Positions 29,164 to 37,042 of a stretch of 64,000 nt of DNA are shown in pieces. Position numbers and translations under genes: made by a program. The notes below the pieces were generated by a model that was not told the origin of the DNA, made no database searches, and saw only the letters and a program-made list of their open reading frames with translations. Origin of the DNA: Arcobacter sp. LA11 (lineage in GTDB: Bacteria; Campylobacterota; Campylobacteria; Campylobacterales; Arcobacteraceae); contig NZ_BDIR01000004.1 of NCBI RefSeq assembly GCF_001895145.1, forward strand, positions 62,001 to 126,000. Direction: 5' to 3'. The stretch's first letter is position 1; every line of letters begins with the position of its first letter.

Positions 29164-30030
29164 TTAGTTTGAAACTTTTGATTTATTTATTATTGGTAAA
29201 TTATTGTCATTCCCCCATTCTTTCCATGAGGCATCATAATTTGATACATTATAACCTAGTTCTCTCAATGCAAAGTAATTTGTAGATGCAACTCTTCCAA
29301 TTGCACAATATAGGACAATTTTTTTATCTTTGTTAACGTTTTTATATAATTCTTTTAAATCATTAATTTGCTTTAATTGTGTTGTATTGTCTTTTTCTTC
29401 TAAGTTATGCACAGCAGGTATATGAATAGCTTTTGGAATATGTCCAAATCTTTTTGCTAAAGATTCTTTTCCTATATATGAGTTATAACCTCTAGCATCA
29501 ATAATAACTTGATTTGGGTTTTTTGTCGCAATTTGAGTTGTAAATTTTGTAGATAATCTTTTGTTATTGATTGAAGCTACATAATTACTTTGTTTAACTT
29601 TTAGAACTTTTGTTGAAATAGGATAATCTTCTGATTCCCATTTGTTAAAACCACCATTTAATAATTTTACTTTTTTGAAACCATAAACTTCTAGTGTCCA
29701 AAAAACTCTTGATGCATCATAAAAAATTCCACTATCATACACTATAATCTCATCATTTATATCTAAACCTAAATTTCTTATTACTCCTTGAATCTTATTG
29801 GGTTTTACTATTTTCCCATCAATTCTCTGATTATCATAAGTTAAATTTACTGGTAGATTTATAGAGCCTTTTATATGCCCATTTAAAAAACTTTCTGCAT
29901 TTCTAACATCAATTATTTTATACTTTGATATGTTTTTAGATAGTTCATTTATACTAATTCTTAATTCTTCTGCATTTAATGAAATAGAACTTAAAAATAA
30001 AATTAATACTAGACAAAGTTTATTTTTCAT
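29164..30030 (-). CDS. exported double-rhodanese sulfurtransferase
   Basis: The 288-residue protein has a signal peptide (cut near ISLNA), so it is probably periplasmic. Two rhodanese domains follow. The first (IDVRNAESFLNGHIKGSINLP to GFNKWE) has Asp in VYDSGIFYD where the cysteine should be, so it is inactive. The second has the active-site loop YCAIGRVAST with the catalytic Cys. It would move sulfane sulfur from thiosulfate or 3-mercaptopyruvate. The ATG start has GGAG upstream. A near-copy of the TetR operator sits about 210 bases upstream. Confidence 0.9.
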   Translation of the reverse strand: MKNKLCLVLILFLSSISLNAEELRISINELSKNISKYKIIDVRNAESFLNGHIKGSINLPVNLTYDNQRIDGKIVKPNKIQGVIRNLGLDINDEIIVYDSGIFYDASRVFWTLEVYGFKKVKLLNGGFNKWESEDYPISTKVLKVKQSNYVASINNKRLSTKFTTQIATKNPNQVIIDARGYNSYIGKESLAKRFGHIPKAIHIPAVHNLEEKDNTTQLKQINDLKELYKNVNKDKKIVLYCAIGRVASTNYFALRELGYNVSNYDASWKEWGNDNNLPIINKSKVSN

Positions 30031-30239
30031 AATAAATACTCCTGTTTTTTTATAAAGTCACTTATTTTACCACAAATACCATAAAATATAATATTATTAT
30101 ATCTTATTTTTATAAATTGATAATATTACTATAGTTTAAATACCTACCTACTTATAGGAGTTATAAATATTTTATATACATTTATATTAAATGTAGACAA
30201 ATTATTTTTATAGATTATGAAAAATTATTTATATAATAG

Positions 30240-30255
30240 TTGACTAAGTAGTAAA
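30240..30255. promoter_or_regulatory. near-copy of the tetR/eamA operator
   Basis: TTGACTAAGTAGTAAA differs from the perfect palindrome at 36951-36966 in one of 16 bases. It lies about 210 bases upstream of the rhodanese start and touches the mqnE terminator. It could be a third target of the TetR regulator, or a remnant. Confidence 0.45.
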
Positions 30256-30279
30256 AAGTAAAGCTTTTGCTTTACTTTT
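30254..30279 (-). terminator. terminator of the bioF-mqnE operon
   Basis: The 11-bp perfect arms AAAAGTAAAGC and GCTTTACTTTT flank a TTTT loop. On the minus strand the stem is followed by a short T-run and TACTACTTAG. It begins 19 bases after the mqnE stop. Confidence 0.75.
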
Positions 30280-30297
30280 AAATAAATAAGTAATTTA

Positions 30298-31359
30298 TTA
30301 CCAAACTTTTATTTCGTTGTATACAGAATCTCTCTCAACAGGTTCAAATCCAGAGTTTTTAATTAAGTCTACAAAGTTTTGTAAAGGTATTCCTTGTGCA
30401 CTAGCAGCTCCAGCAGCACTTTGGATTGATTCTTTTTCTATTGTTCCATCTAAGTCATTAGCTCCAAATTCTTGAGCAAGAAGTGCTAATTTAACAGTTG
30501 ATGTAACCCAGTAAGCTTTTATATGTGGAATATTATCTAGTAAAATTCTAGCAATAGCTATAGTCTTTAAAATTTCTTGTCCTGTTAAGAAGTCTTTTAC
30601 TTTTAAAAAGTTGTTTTCTTTTTGATATACAAGAGGTATGAAGGCATTAAAACCATTTGTTTCATCTTGTAAATCTCTTAGTCTTAACATATGGTCAATT
30701 CGATGTTCTCTTGTTTCAATATGTCCAAAAAGCATTGTTGCATTACTTTGATGTCCTGATTTATGCCAAAGTTTGTGAATGTCTAACCATTGTTGTGAAG
30801 TTACTTTTCCTCCACAAATCTTTTTTCGTACTTTTTCATCAAAAATTTCTGCTCCACCACCTGGCATTGAGTCAACACCACTTTCAATCATTTTTGAAAT
30901 AATTTCCTCATATGTTAAATTATACTCTTTTGAAAGAAAATGAATTTCTGCTGCTGTTAATGCTTTTATATGAATATGAGGATATTTTTCTTTAATTTTT
31001 TTAAATATATCTAAATACCACTCTAGTCCTGTATCTGGATTATGAGCAGATACAATATGTACTTCTTTGATATTCTTTTTAGAAGAGTTTTCAACAATAT
31101 CCATAATTTCTTCATGTTTTAATGTATATGGTTTTGGATTTTTTCTACTTGCACTATATGCACAAAACTGACAAACATCTTTACAAATATTTGTTGGATT
31201 GATATGTCTATTTATATTAAAATATGTTTTTTTATTGTGTTTTTCTTCTCTAACTCTATTTGCATAAGATGCTAAGGTAAATAAATCTAAATCATATAGT
31301 TTTATCGCATCTTCATATGTAAGTCTTTCATTCTTATCTAATTTCTCTATAATACTCAT
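30298..31359 (-). CDS. mqnE: aminofutalosine synthase (menaquinone, futalosine pathway)
   Basis: This 353-residue radical-SAM enzyme has its cluster cysteines at 59, 63 and 66 (CKDVCQFC) after NINRHINPTN. MPGGGAEIFDEKVRKKICGGKV, SNATMLFGHIETREHRIDHMLRLRDLQDET and the AFIPLVYQKENN block separate MqnE from the related MqnC. It joins a carboxyvinyl-benzoate precursor to a nucleoside by an adenosyl-radical mechanism, making aminofutalosine. The use of the futalosine route fits Campylobacterota. An AAGAAGAG ribosome site precedes the ATG. It is last in the operon with bioF and carbonic anhydrase. Confidence 0.93.
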   Translation of the reverse strand: MSIIEKLDKNERLTYEDAIKLYDLDLFTLASYANRVREEKHNKKTYFNINRHINPTNICKDVCQFCAYSASRKNPKPYTLKHEEIMDIVENSSKKNIKEVHIVSAHNPDTGLEWYLDIFKKIKEKYPHIHIKALTAAEIHFLSKEYNLTYEEIISKMIESGVDSMPGGGAEIFDEKVRKKICGGKVTSQQWLDIHKLWHKSGHQSNATMLFGHIETREHRIDHMLRLRDLQDETNGFNAFIPLVYQKENNFLKVKDFLTGQEILKTIAIARILLDNIPHIKAYWVTSTVKLALLAQEFGANDLDGTIEKESIQSAAGAASAQGIPLQNFVDLIKNSGFEPVERDSVYNEIKVW

Positions 31360-31382
31360 TTACTCTTCTTAATTTTTTTGAT

Positions 31383-31706
31383 TTATTTACAGTCAATGTC
31401 TTTACTGTATTTTCCTTTATTACTTCTATGTACAAATCCAATACAATCTTTATTTAAATCTATATCTTTAAAAGCTATTTTGTATACAGTACTTTTTATT
31501 TTTGTTTCTTTATCTTCTACACTTAGTTTATTTATAACTTTTATATCTATAATATTTTTATGTCCCAATGAAGATAGAACTTCTTCCATCTTCATGCTTT
31601 TAGTTGTTGTTATAAATATAAAGCCTGCAAGTGCAATTAGCGTCATTATTGAAATTAAGACAATTGTCTTTTTAGGCATTTTTCTTATTTCAACTTCGTT
31701 ACTCAT
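31383..31706 (-). CDS. small single-pass membrane protein, unknown
   Basis: This 107-residue protein has a basic N terminus, one membrane helix (about 14-34, KTIVLISIMTLIALAGFIFI) and a polar periplasmic tail with two Cys near the end (DCIG, DIDCK). I do not recognise a family. Its ATG overlaps the carbonic anhydrase stop (ATGA), and mqnE starts 23 bases later, so it is a genuine operon member. A plus-strand frame overlapping it was rejected. Confidence 0.72.
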   Translation of the reverse strand: MSNEVEIRKMPKKTIVLISIMTLIALAGFIFITTTKSMKMEEVLSSLGHKNIIDIKVINKLSVEDKETKIKSTVYKIAFKDIDLNKDCIGFVHRSNKGKYSKDIDCK

Positions 31707-32347
31707 AGAATCATATCTTTTAGGGGTTTAAAACTATCATTTTCTTTATCATAAAAATCCATATTTCCTGATTCGATATCATAGTACCAACCATGAATTT
31801 GAAGTTCACCTGTTTTTAATAATCTTACAATATCAGGATATGTTAATAGATTATCTAATTGATGTCTTATAGAGTTTCTTTCCGTTGCTCTATACATTTC
31901 TTCTTCAGTATTAAATTTTTTATTTTTTAATGTTCTTTCTTTAGCTTGTTTACCTAAATTTAACCAAGTTTTTACATGAATAAAAGAGTCATTGCTTGGA
32001 ATTTCCTCATATAAACTTTTACAAGCACCACAATGAGAATGTCCACAGATAATGATATGTTTTACTTTTAAAACAGCTATTGCATATTCAATTGCTGCGG
32101 CACTTCCATGAAAATCTTCATCATGTTTAAATGGAGGAACAAAGTTACCTACATTTCTTAAAATGAACATATCACCAGGTCTTGTATTTAACATTAAGTC
32201 AGGTGTTACTCTACTATCAGAACAGCCTATAAACATAACTTCTGGACGTTGCCCATGTTCAACTAATTCTTTTAATTCAGATTCAATTCTTGGAAAATTA
32301 AATTTTCTGAAGTCCTCATGTCCTTTGATTAAATTTTTTAAAACCAT
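31703..32347 (-). CDS. beta-class carbonic anhydrase
   Basis: The 214-residue enzyme has zinc ligands Cys42, His103 and Cys106 in GCSDSRVTPD and CGHSHCGACK, and the Asp44-Arg46 dyad. It interconverts CO2 and bicarbonate. Campylobacterota grow under raised CO2 and often need carbonic anhydrase to supply bicarbonate for carboxylation. The ILRNVGNFVPPF segment is typical of the prokaryotic clade. Its start is two bases after the small secreted gene's stop. Confidence 0.95.
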   Translation of the reverse strand: MVLKNLIKGHEDFRKFNFPRIESELKELVEHGQRPEVMFIGCSDSRVTPDLMLNTRPGDMFILRNVGNFVPPFKHDEDFHGSAAAIEYAIAVLKVKHIIICGHSHCGACKSLYEEIPSNDSFIHVKTWLNLGKQAKERTLKNKKFNTEEEMYRATERNSIRHQLDNLLTYPDIVRLLKTGELQIHGWYYDIESGNMDFYDKENDSFKPLKDMIL

Positions 32348-32348
32348 T

Positions 32349-32588
32349 TTATTTCCCTATACTTTTTATTATTCTTTGATCTTTTGTTGTTACTGCTGTA
32401 ATTTTTTTGATTGTATCTTTTTCTTCATCATCTACATTTCTATATTCTATTAAATAATCAATCCTATGGCAGGAAACTAAAACTGTATATTGTGAAAGTT
32501 TTATATTTTCACAGTTTTTCATATTTATATAGTTTTCATTTGCGAATGAAAATATACTAAACAATGCTAATAGTAAAATTTTTTTCAT
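32349..32588 (-). CDS. small secreted protein, unknown
   Basis: This is 79 residues with a clear Sec signal peptide (MKKILLLALFSIFSFA, cut near residue 16). Two Cys, in KNCENIK and LVSCHRID, could form a disulfide in the periplasm. No family is recognised. It overlaps the bioF stop by four bases (ATGA) and runs into carbonic anhydrase, so it is translated as part of this operon. Similarity to other periplasmic proteins would need a search. Confidence 0.7.
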   Translation of the reverse strand: MKKILLLALFSIFSFANENYINMKNCENIKLSQYTVLVSCHRIDYLIEYRNVDDEEKDTIKKITAVTTKDQRIIKSIGK

Positions 32589-33679
32589 TTTAATTCCTTT
32601 AATATTTTACATACATTTGTCAAGTCTTCAGAACTTACATCAATTTTTGCAATTAACCTAATAATTGCACTTTTTACAGTGGGCTGTCTAATTGCACCAA
32701 CTAAATATCCCTTTTGTTTTAATACTTCTTGAATTTGTAGAACTTTTTTATTATCAGAAATATTTATAGGAATAATTAAACTATCTGACTTTATACCTAA
32801 ATTATCATTTATAATCTGTAAATTGGAAGCAATTTTACCTTTTATTTTTTCAGTATTTTCTAAAATATATTTTAAAGATTCTAAACCTAAGGAAATATCA
32901 AATAAAGAGGGTGCTGTTGTATATATTATTGCTTTAGCTCGATTTAGTAAAAATTCGATTATATGAGCACTTGCTAAAATATATGCTCCATAGCTTCCAT
33001 AGGCTTTTCCTAAGGTTCCCATTTTGATATGATTCTCTTTTGGAGTTATATTATAATAATCAAAAATACCCAGTAAGTTCTCTCCTATTACACCAGAAGA
33101 ATGTGCTTCATCTACTATTAGTAGAGCATTTTTTTTATCAGCAAAATCAAAAATTTCTCGTGGTGCAATATCACCTTCCATAGAGTAGACACCTTCAATG
33201 GCAATAAGCTTTCGTCCTTTGTTTTCACAAGTATTGAATTTCTCTTCTAAATCTTTATAATCATTATGATTGAATATTACAATTTGATTTTTATTTAATA
33301 GTTTAGTTGCTAGCATCCCACTTGCATGGTACTCTTCATCTATAAAAAGTGTATCACCTTTTCTAACAAGAGCTTCAATCATGGATATATTTGCTAAAAA
33401 ACCACTACCTACAACCACAGCATCTTCAAAATCATTTGCTTTTTTTAATGCATCTTCAAAATTTTTATGAATTTTACTATAACCGTTTACAAGTATAGAA
33501 GCTTTAGGGGAAGTATATTTTTCTTTAGAGACTCTTTTATAAGCATTTTCAAAAATCTCTTTATTTCCAGATAAGCCAAGATAATCGTTTGATGCTAAAT
33601 CTATCAGATTTTCATCATAAATTTCTCTAGTTCTTAAACGATTTGATTTTTTGATGGTATTTAGTTCTTTAGAGTACAA
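32585..33679 (-). CDS. bioF: 8-amino-7-oxononanoate synthase-like (BioF family)
   Basis: The 364-residue fold-type I PLP enzyme has LIDLASNDYLGLSGN, VVGSGFLANISMIEAL, IAIEGVYSMEGDIAP, LLIVDEAHSSGVIG and GTLGKAYGSYGAYI with the Schiff-base Lys. It joins pimeloyl-ACP (or -CoA) with alanine in biotin synthesis. Glycine C-acetyltransferase and serine palmitoyltransferase are related alternatives. The start is TTG 33679, with an AGGAG site seven bases upstream. It is first of a five-gene operon that ends with mqnE; no other biotin gene is close. Confidence 0.88.
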   Translation of the reverse strand: MYSKELNTIKKSNRLRTREIYDENLIDLASNDYLGLSGNKEIFENAYKRVSKEKYTSPKASILVNGYSKIHKNFEDALKKANDFEDAVVVGSGFLANISMIEALVRKGDTLFIDEEYHASGMLATKLLNKNQIVIFNHNDYKDLEEKFNTCENKGRKLIAIEGVYSMEGDIAPREIFDFADKKNALLIVDEAHSSGVIGENLLGIFDYYNITPKENHIKMGTLGKAYGSYGAYILASAHIIEFLLNRAKAIIYTTAPSLFDISLGLESLKYILENTEKIKGKIASNLQIINDNLGIKSDSLIIPINISDNKKVLQIQEVLKQKGYLVGAIRQPTVKSAIIRLIAKIDVSSEDLTNVCKILKELK

Positions 33680-33755
33680 GAAATGCTCCTAATAATTTGG
33701 ATATTGTATTAAAATGTGTATTAAAAATTGGTAAATTTTTTCAATGCTACTGTTT

Positions 33756-33764
33756 TGCTATAGT
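33756..33764 (+). promoter_or_regulatory. extended -10 promoter of a candidate small RNA
   Basis: TGCTATAGT fits TGnTATAAT with one mismatch and is preceded by a T-rich stretch, as in Campylobacterota sigma-70 promoters. The predicted start is near 33771. Confidence 0.5.
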
Positions 33765-33770
33765 CCTAGG

Positions 33771-33850
33771 TTACAATTTCTCTACCTACTAATTAAACGT
33801 CCTTCATAGTAGAAAAAAGAGCAGAGATTTTATCTTTGGCTCTTTTTTTT
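33771..33850 (+). ncRNA. candidate small regulatory RNA, about 80 nt
   Basis: The span runs from the predicted start after an extended -10 to the T-run of an intrinsic terminator, in a 192-base gap between two minus-strand genes. It has no start codon with a ribosome site. A 6-bp stem, CTACTA (33787-33792) with TAGTAG (33808-33813), exposes a 15-base loop containing GTCCTTC, whose UCCUU is complementary to AAGGA ribosome sites. The terminator hairpin follows. It does not resemble SRP RNA, 6S RNA or tmRNA. Confidence 0.45.
33813..33850. terminator. bidirectional terminator between kef and bioF
   Basis: The stem GAGCAGAGAT / ATCTTTGGCTC has a TTT loop and one bulged G, flanked by six A and eight T. 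It can end the minus-strand antiporter transcript and the plus-strand candidate small RNA. Confidence 0.8.
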
Positions 33851-33871
33851 ATTAAAAAAATAAATTTATAG

Positions 33872-35464
33872 TTAAATTTGATTTACAATTAGATTTGCAG
33901 TTTCTAAATTTGAGTGGACAAAACTTTTTATATTTAAATCTTTTAATTCTCTTTTTTCTTTTAAAGAATCGATTTTTACTATTAGGTTTATATCTTCTTT
34001 AAATTTTAACAATGCCTCACAAATTAGTCTTTTTTCGTTTAAATCTCTAAGAGTAATTACAATACTTGAAGCTTCATCTACTTTAAGAGATTCAATTACA
34101 GGAAGTTTTTCAAGGTGTCCAAAATAAGCCATATATCCATTTTTTCTTGCAAGGAGTACATGTTTTAGATTATCAGAAATTATTACAAAAGATTCTTCTT
34201 TTTGTTCTAGTTTATGAGCAATTATTCTTCCTAGCATTGAATACCCACAAATAATAGTATGATTTTTTTTATCAATTGGTGTGATTTTATCTGACTCATA
34301 AAATTCAGTTACAAAAATAGAAGCTATTTTATAAATATTGTTAACAATAAATGGTGTAACCATCATTGATAAAACAGTAACTAAAATTAAAAACGTACCA
34401 AGAGTTTCATCTAAAATATTGTTAGCAGAGGCTAGGGCAAAAACTGCAAAAGAAAATTCACCTATTTGGCAAAGTGAAATGGCTGTTTTTATGGAATCAC
34501 TTTTATTTGATTTTCTTTTAATGAGAAAATATATTACAAAAGCTTTTATTATCATGACAGTAATAAAAACTAAAAGAATATAATGAATATTACTTATAAA
34601 AAAAGATACATCAATTTTTGTTCCAACTGAAAAAAAGAAAGTTCCTAAAAGTAAATCTTTATATGAAGCAATATCCGACTCAACTTTAATATGATATTTT
34701 GATTCAGCTATAATCATACCTGCAATAAACGCTCCTAAAGAGTAAGTAAATCCTAGTTCATGTGCAAGAATTGATGTTCCTATTACTATTGATAAGACTG
34801 AACCTAAAAAGAGTTCTTCTAGTTTTGAGTTTGCTGAAAAATGTAAAAACCAGTTCATAAGTTTTTTCCCTAGAGTAAACATAAAAACGATAATTAATAG
34901 TGCAGAAAAAAATGTTTTCAATAAAATTTCATTTAAACTTAATGTGTCATTTGATAGAAATGAAATAAGTAATAATATAGGAATCACAGCTAAATCTTGG
35001 AATACTAAAATAGCTGTTGCTTTTTCTCCATAAGGAGTATAAATATCTTTTGATTGTTTTAGATATGTTAATACAATTGCCGTAGAAGATAAAGAGAATG
35101 CAAGAGATATTATAATAGATGAACTTGTATCTATTTGAAAAACATATTTTGAAACTAAATATATAATGGTTGCACTAATAGCCACTTGAAAAAAACCATT
35201 TACAAAAAGTATTTCTTTCATTTTTTTTAGTTTTTCTATTGGCATTTCAAGTCCAATTGTAAACATAAGAAATACGATACCAAATTCAGCTATTAATTCT
35301 AAGGCATGTAAATCAGCTTCCATATTTAAATTAAAAATAAATGTAACAATAGTACCTGTTAGGATATAGCCAATAATATGCGAAATAGATAACTTTTTAA
35401 AGATGATATTTAAAATGGTTGATAAGGCTAGAGATGTGAAAATTATTATTAGTGTAGTTTCCAT
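33872..35464 (-). CDS. Kef-type cation:proton antiporter with TrkA-N domain
   Basis: The 530-residue protein has about 12 membrane segments in the CPA2 pattern. These include LIAEFGIVFLMFTIGLEM, FSLSSTAIVLTYL, VFQDLAVIPILL and LGFTYSLGAFIAGMIIAES. A C-terminal nucleotide-binding TrkA-N domain starts at HTIICGYSMLGRIIAHKLEQ. It resembles KefB/KefC potassium efflux systems or the related RosB/Ybal family. The domain suggests control by NAD(H) or a cyclic nucleotide-like ligand. There is no KefF or KefG partner nearby. It is divergent from the DUF502 gene across 136 bases. Confidence 0.92.
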   Translation of the reverse strand: METTLIIIFTSLALSTILNIIFKKLSISHIIGYILTGTIVTFIFNLNMEADLHALELIAEFGIVFLMFTIGLEMPIEKLKKMKEILFVNGFFQVAISATIIYLVSKYVFQIDTSSSIIISLAFSLSSTAIVLTYLKQSKDIYTPYGEKATAILVFQDLAVIPILLLISFLSNDTLSLNEILLKTFFSALLIIVFMFTLGKKLMNWFLHFSANSKLEELFLGSVLSIVIGTSILAHELGFTYSLGAFIAGMIIAESKYHIKVESDIASYKDLLLGTFFFSVGTKIDVSFFISNIHYILLVFITVMIIKAFVIYFLIKRKSNKSDSIKTAISLCQIGEFSFAVFALASANNILDETLGTFLILVTVLSMMVTPFIVNNIYKIASIFVTEFYESDKITPIDKKNHTIICGYSMLGRIIAHKLEQKEESFVIISDNLKHVLLARKNGYMAYFGHLEKLPVIESLKVDEASSIVITLRDLNEKRLICEALLKFKEDINLIVKIDSLKEKRELKDLNIKSFVHSNLETANLIVNQI

Positions 35465-35600
35465 TTTGATATATTATCAAAAACTAAGTAGTGCTTTGTA
35501 TTTTTTATGTATATTAAACACGCAGGTTAAAAAATATCAATATATATTCTAAAAAAAATTATTAATCTGATATAATATTTTATCAAAAATAAGGTTTATC

Positions 35601-36293
35601 ATGTTTCAAAAAATAAAAGAGTATTTAAGTTATGGGAAAAATCATATAGTAACAGTTATATTAAAAGGACTTTTTTGGCTAGCACCAATTGCAGCTATTA
35701 CTATTATTGTACTTTGGATTTATGAAAAAGTTGATCTTCTAACTGGAAACTTATTTAAATTAGTAGGATTTGAGCCTGCAAACTTTCCAATTCTTTGGAC
35801 ATTTATTGGTGTTGCATTATTAGGTTTTTTAGCTTATGTTTTAGGTGTTTTTGTTGAAACAGGACTTGTAAACTTTGTTCAAAAAATTTATTCTAAGATA
35901 CCTGGTTATGGGACAATTAAAGAGTTAATTAATATTTTTAATACTTCAAAATCTGGTGAGAAAAAAGTATTAGTTGTCCTAGTAGGTGGATTTGCAAAAG
36001 ATGATTATAATATTGGACTGATGTATTCAACAAAAGAGTCAGTTGTAAAAGACCATTATACGGTAACCTTATCCATGACTCCAATCCCAAATGGTGGATA
36101 TATGTTTGAAACACATAAAGATAAAATTTATGTAATAGAAGAAGCAACCTTTGATTCAAACTTACAATATTTACTTTCAATGGGTGTAAAATCAATGGCA
36201 GAGATTTTGAATATCGAACCTAAACCTATTGAGGAATATAAAACGATATCTCAGTATTTAGATGAAAAAGAAAATAAAGAGATTAAAGAATAA
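35601..36293 (+). CDS. DUF502 membrane protein
   Basis: The 230-residue protein has two membrane helices (about 17-38 and 60-83) and a cytoplasmic or periplasmic beta-rich tail. GYGTIKELINIFNTS, VVLVGGFAKDDYNIGLMYSTKES and MTPIPNGGYMFE match the pattern of the DUF502/COG2928 family of unknown function. The AATAAGGTTTATC leader supplies a weak ribosome site. It is convergent with the tetR gene, with only three bases between them. Confidence 0.88.
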   Translation: MFQKIKEYLSYGKNHIVTVILKGLFWLAPIAAITIIVLWIYEKVDLLTGNLFKLVGFEPANFPILWTFIGVALLGFLAYVLGVFVETGLVNFVQKIYSKIPGYGTIKELINIFNTSKSGEKKVLVVLVGGFAKDDYNIGLMYSTKESVVKDHYTVTLSMTPIPNGGYMFETHKDKIYVIEEATFDSNLQYLLSMGVKSMAEILNIEPKPIEEYKTISQYLDEKENKEIKE

Positions 36294-36296
36294 AAT

Positions 36297-36869
36297 TTAA
36301 TTTATTTTGTAGGTATTTAAATATTTTTCTAAATGAGATATACAATTTTCATAAAGTCTTTTTTTCTGAGATTTTTTTGCAGTTGAGATACAACCTTCAA
36401 TTGAAGATACAATATAGATTGATAAATCTTTTGTATCTGTGATAGAGATCTCTTTTTTTTCTATTGCTTTATTTAAAACTATTTCAAATATATTTTCAAA
36501 TCTAAGATAAATTTTTTCTAATTCATTTTTAAAATCTTTATCTTGGGCTGATAGTTCTTGTACTAAATTATTAAGCTTACATCCATTGTTAAAATCAAAA
36601 TCATCTCTATGTCTAAGCACTTTCATCACTTCTTCAATAAAATTTTCTTCTATAGATAAAAGAGGAGCATATTTTCTTTCTATGTAAAATAATACTTTTT
36701 CTTTTATAACAGTAAGAACTAACTCTTTTTTAGATTTAAAAAAATAATACATAGAACTTTTACTTGCATTTGCTTTCTTTAATATATTATCAATTGATGT
36801 TGCATGGTATCCGTTATAATATATTTCATCAAAAGTTATATCTAAAAGTAGTTCTCTTTTTTTACTCAT
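36297..36869 (-). CDS. TetR-family transcriptional regulator
   Basis: The 190-residue protein has the TetR helix-turn-helix within residues 5-50: LLDITFDEIYYNGYHATSIDNILKKANASKSSMYYFFKSKKELV. The C-terminal 130 residues are a helical ligand-binding/dimer domain with one Cys in NNGCKLNNLVQE and one in EGCISTAKKS, as in NemR/AcrR-like regulators. It is divergent from the EamA exporter gene, with palindromic sites in the shared promoter region. It probably represses itself and its neighbours. The ligand is unknown. Confidence 0.92.
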   Translation of the reverse strand: MSKKRELLLDITFDEIYYNGYHATSIDNILKKANASKSSMYYFFKSKKELVLTVIKEKVLFYIERKYAPLLSIEENFIEEVMKVLRHRDDFDFNNGCKLNNLVQELSAQDKDFKNELEKIYLRFENIFEIVLNKAIEKKEISITDTKDLSIYIVSSIEGCISTAKKSQKKRLYENCISHLEKYLNTYKIN

Positions 36870-36891
36870 TTTTTACCTTAGCTAAAGTAGT

Positions 36892-36907
36892 TTGACTATT
36901 ATATCAA
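36892..36907. promoter_or_regulatory. degenerate TetR operator over the tetR -10 box
   Basis: TTGACTATTATATCAA matches 11 of 16 bases of the perfect palindrome at 36951, keeping both ends. On the minus strand it contains TGATATAAT, a perfect extended -10 (36906-36898) for tetR. Binding here would give autorepression. Confidence 0.5.
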
Positions 36908-36950
36908 ATTGAACTATTAATTACATTTTAAAAATTTTATATCATAAGTC

Positions 36951-36966
36951 TTGACTAAGTAGTCAA
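36951..36966. promoter_or_regulatory. palindromic TetR operator upstream of eamA
   Basis: TTGACTA-AG-TAGTCAA is a perfect 7+2+7 palindrome. It ends five bases before TGATATGAT (36972-36980), an extended -10 for the exporter gene, so it covers the -35 region. Confidence 0.72.
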
Positions 36967-36971
36967 ATCTA

Positions 36972-36980
36972 TGATATGAT
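36972..36980 (+). promoter_or_regulatory. extended -10 promoter of the EamA exporter gene
   Basis: TGATATGAT differs from TGnTATAAT at one base. Transcription is expected to start near 36987. Confidence 0.6.
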
Positions 36981-36992
36981 ACAGAATTAATT

Positions 36993-37008
36993 AACCAACC
37001 AGTTGGTT
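36993..37008. promoter_or_regulatory. second palindrome in the eamA leader
   Basis: AACCAAC-CA-GTTGGTT is a 7+2+7 palindrome of a different sequence from the TTGACTA site. It falls just after the predicted transcript start, where bound repressor would block elongation. Such ACCAAC/GTTGGT cores are common for TetR-family operators, so a second regulator is possible. Confidence 0.6.
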
Positions 37009-37042
37009 TGTTAAGTTGAATAATAAATTTTAAGGAGCTAAA

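Noticed and set aside
31378-31731. Plus-strand open frame of 117 codons antisense to the small membrane protein gene
   Set aside because: It lacks a ribosome site, runs against an overlapped operon on the minus strand, and encodes a low-complexity hydrophobic product typical of the reverse of AT-rich coding DNA.
33771-33850. SRP RNA, 6S RNA or tmRNA
   Set aside because: The conserved SRP tetraloop motif, the 6S long open bubble and tRNA-like ends are all absent.
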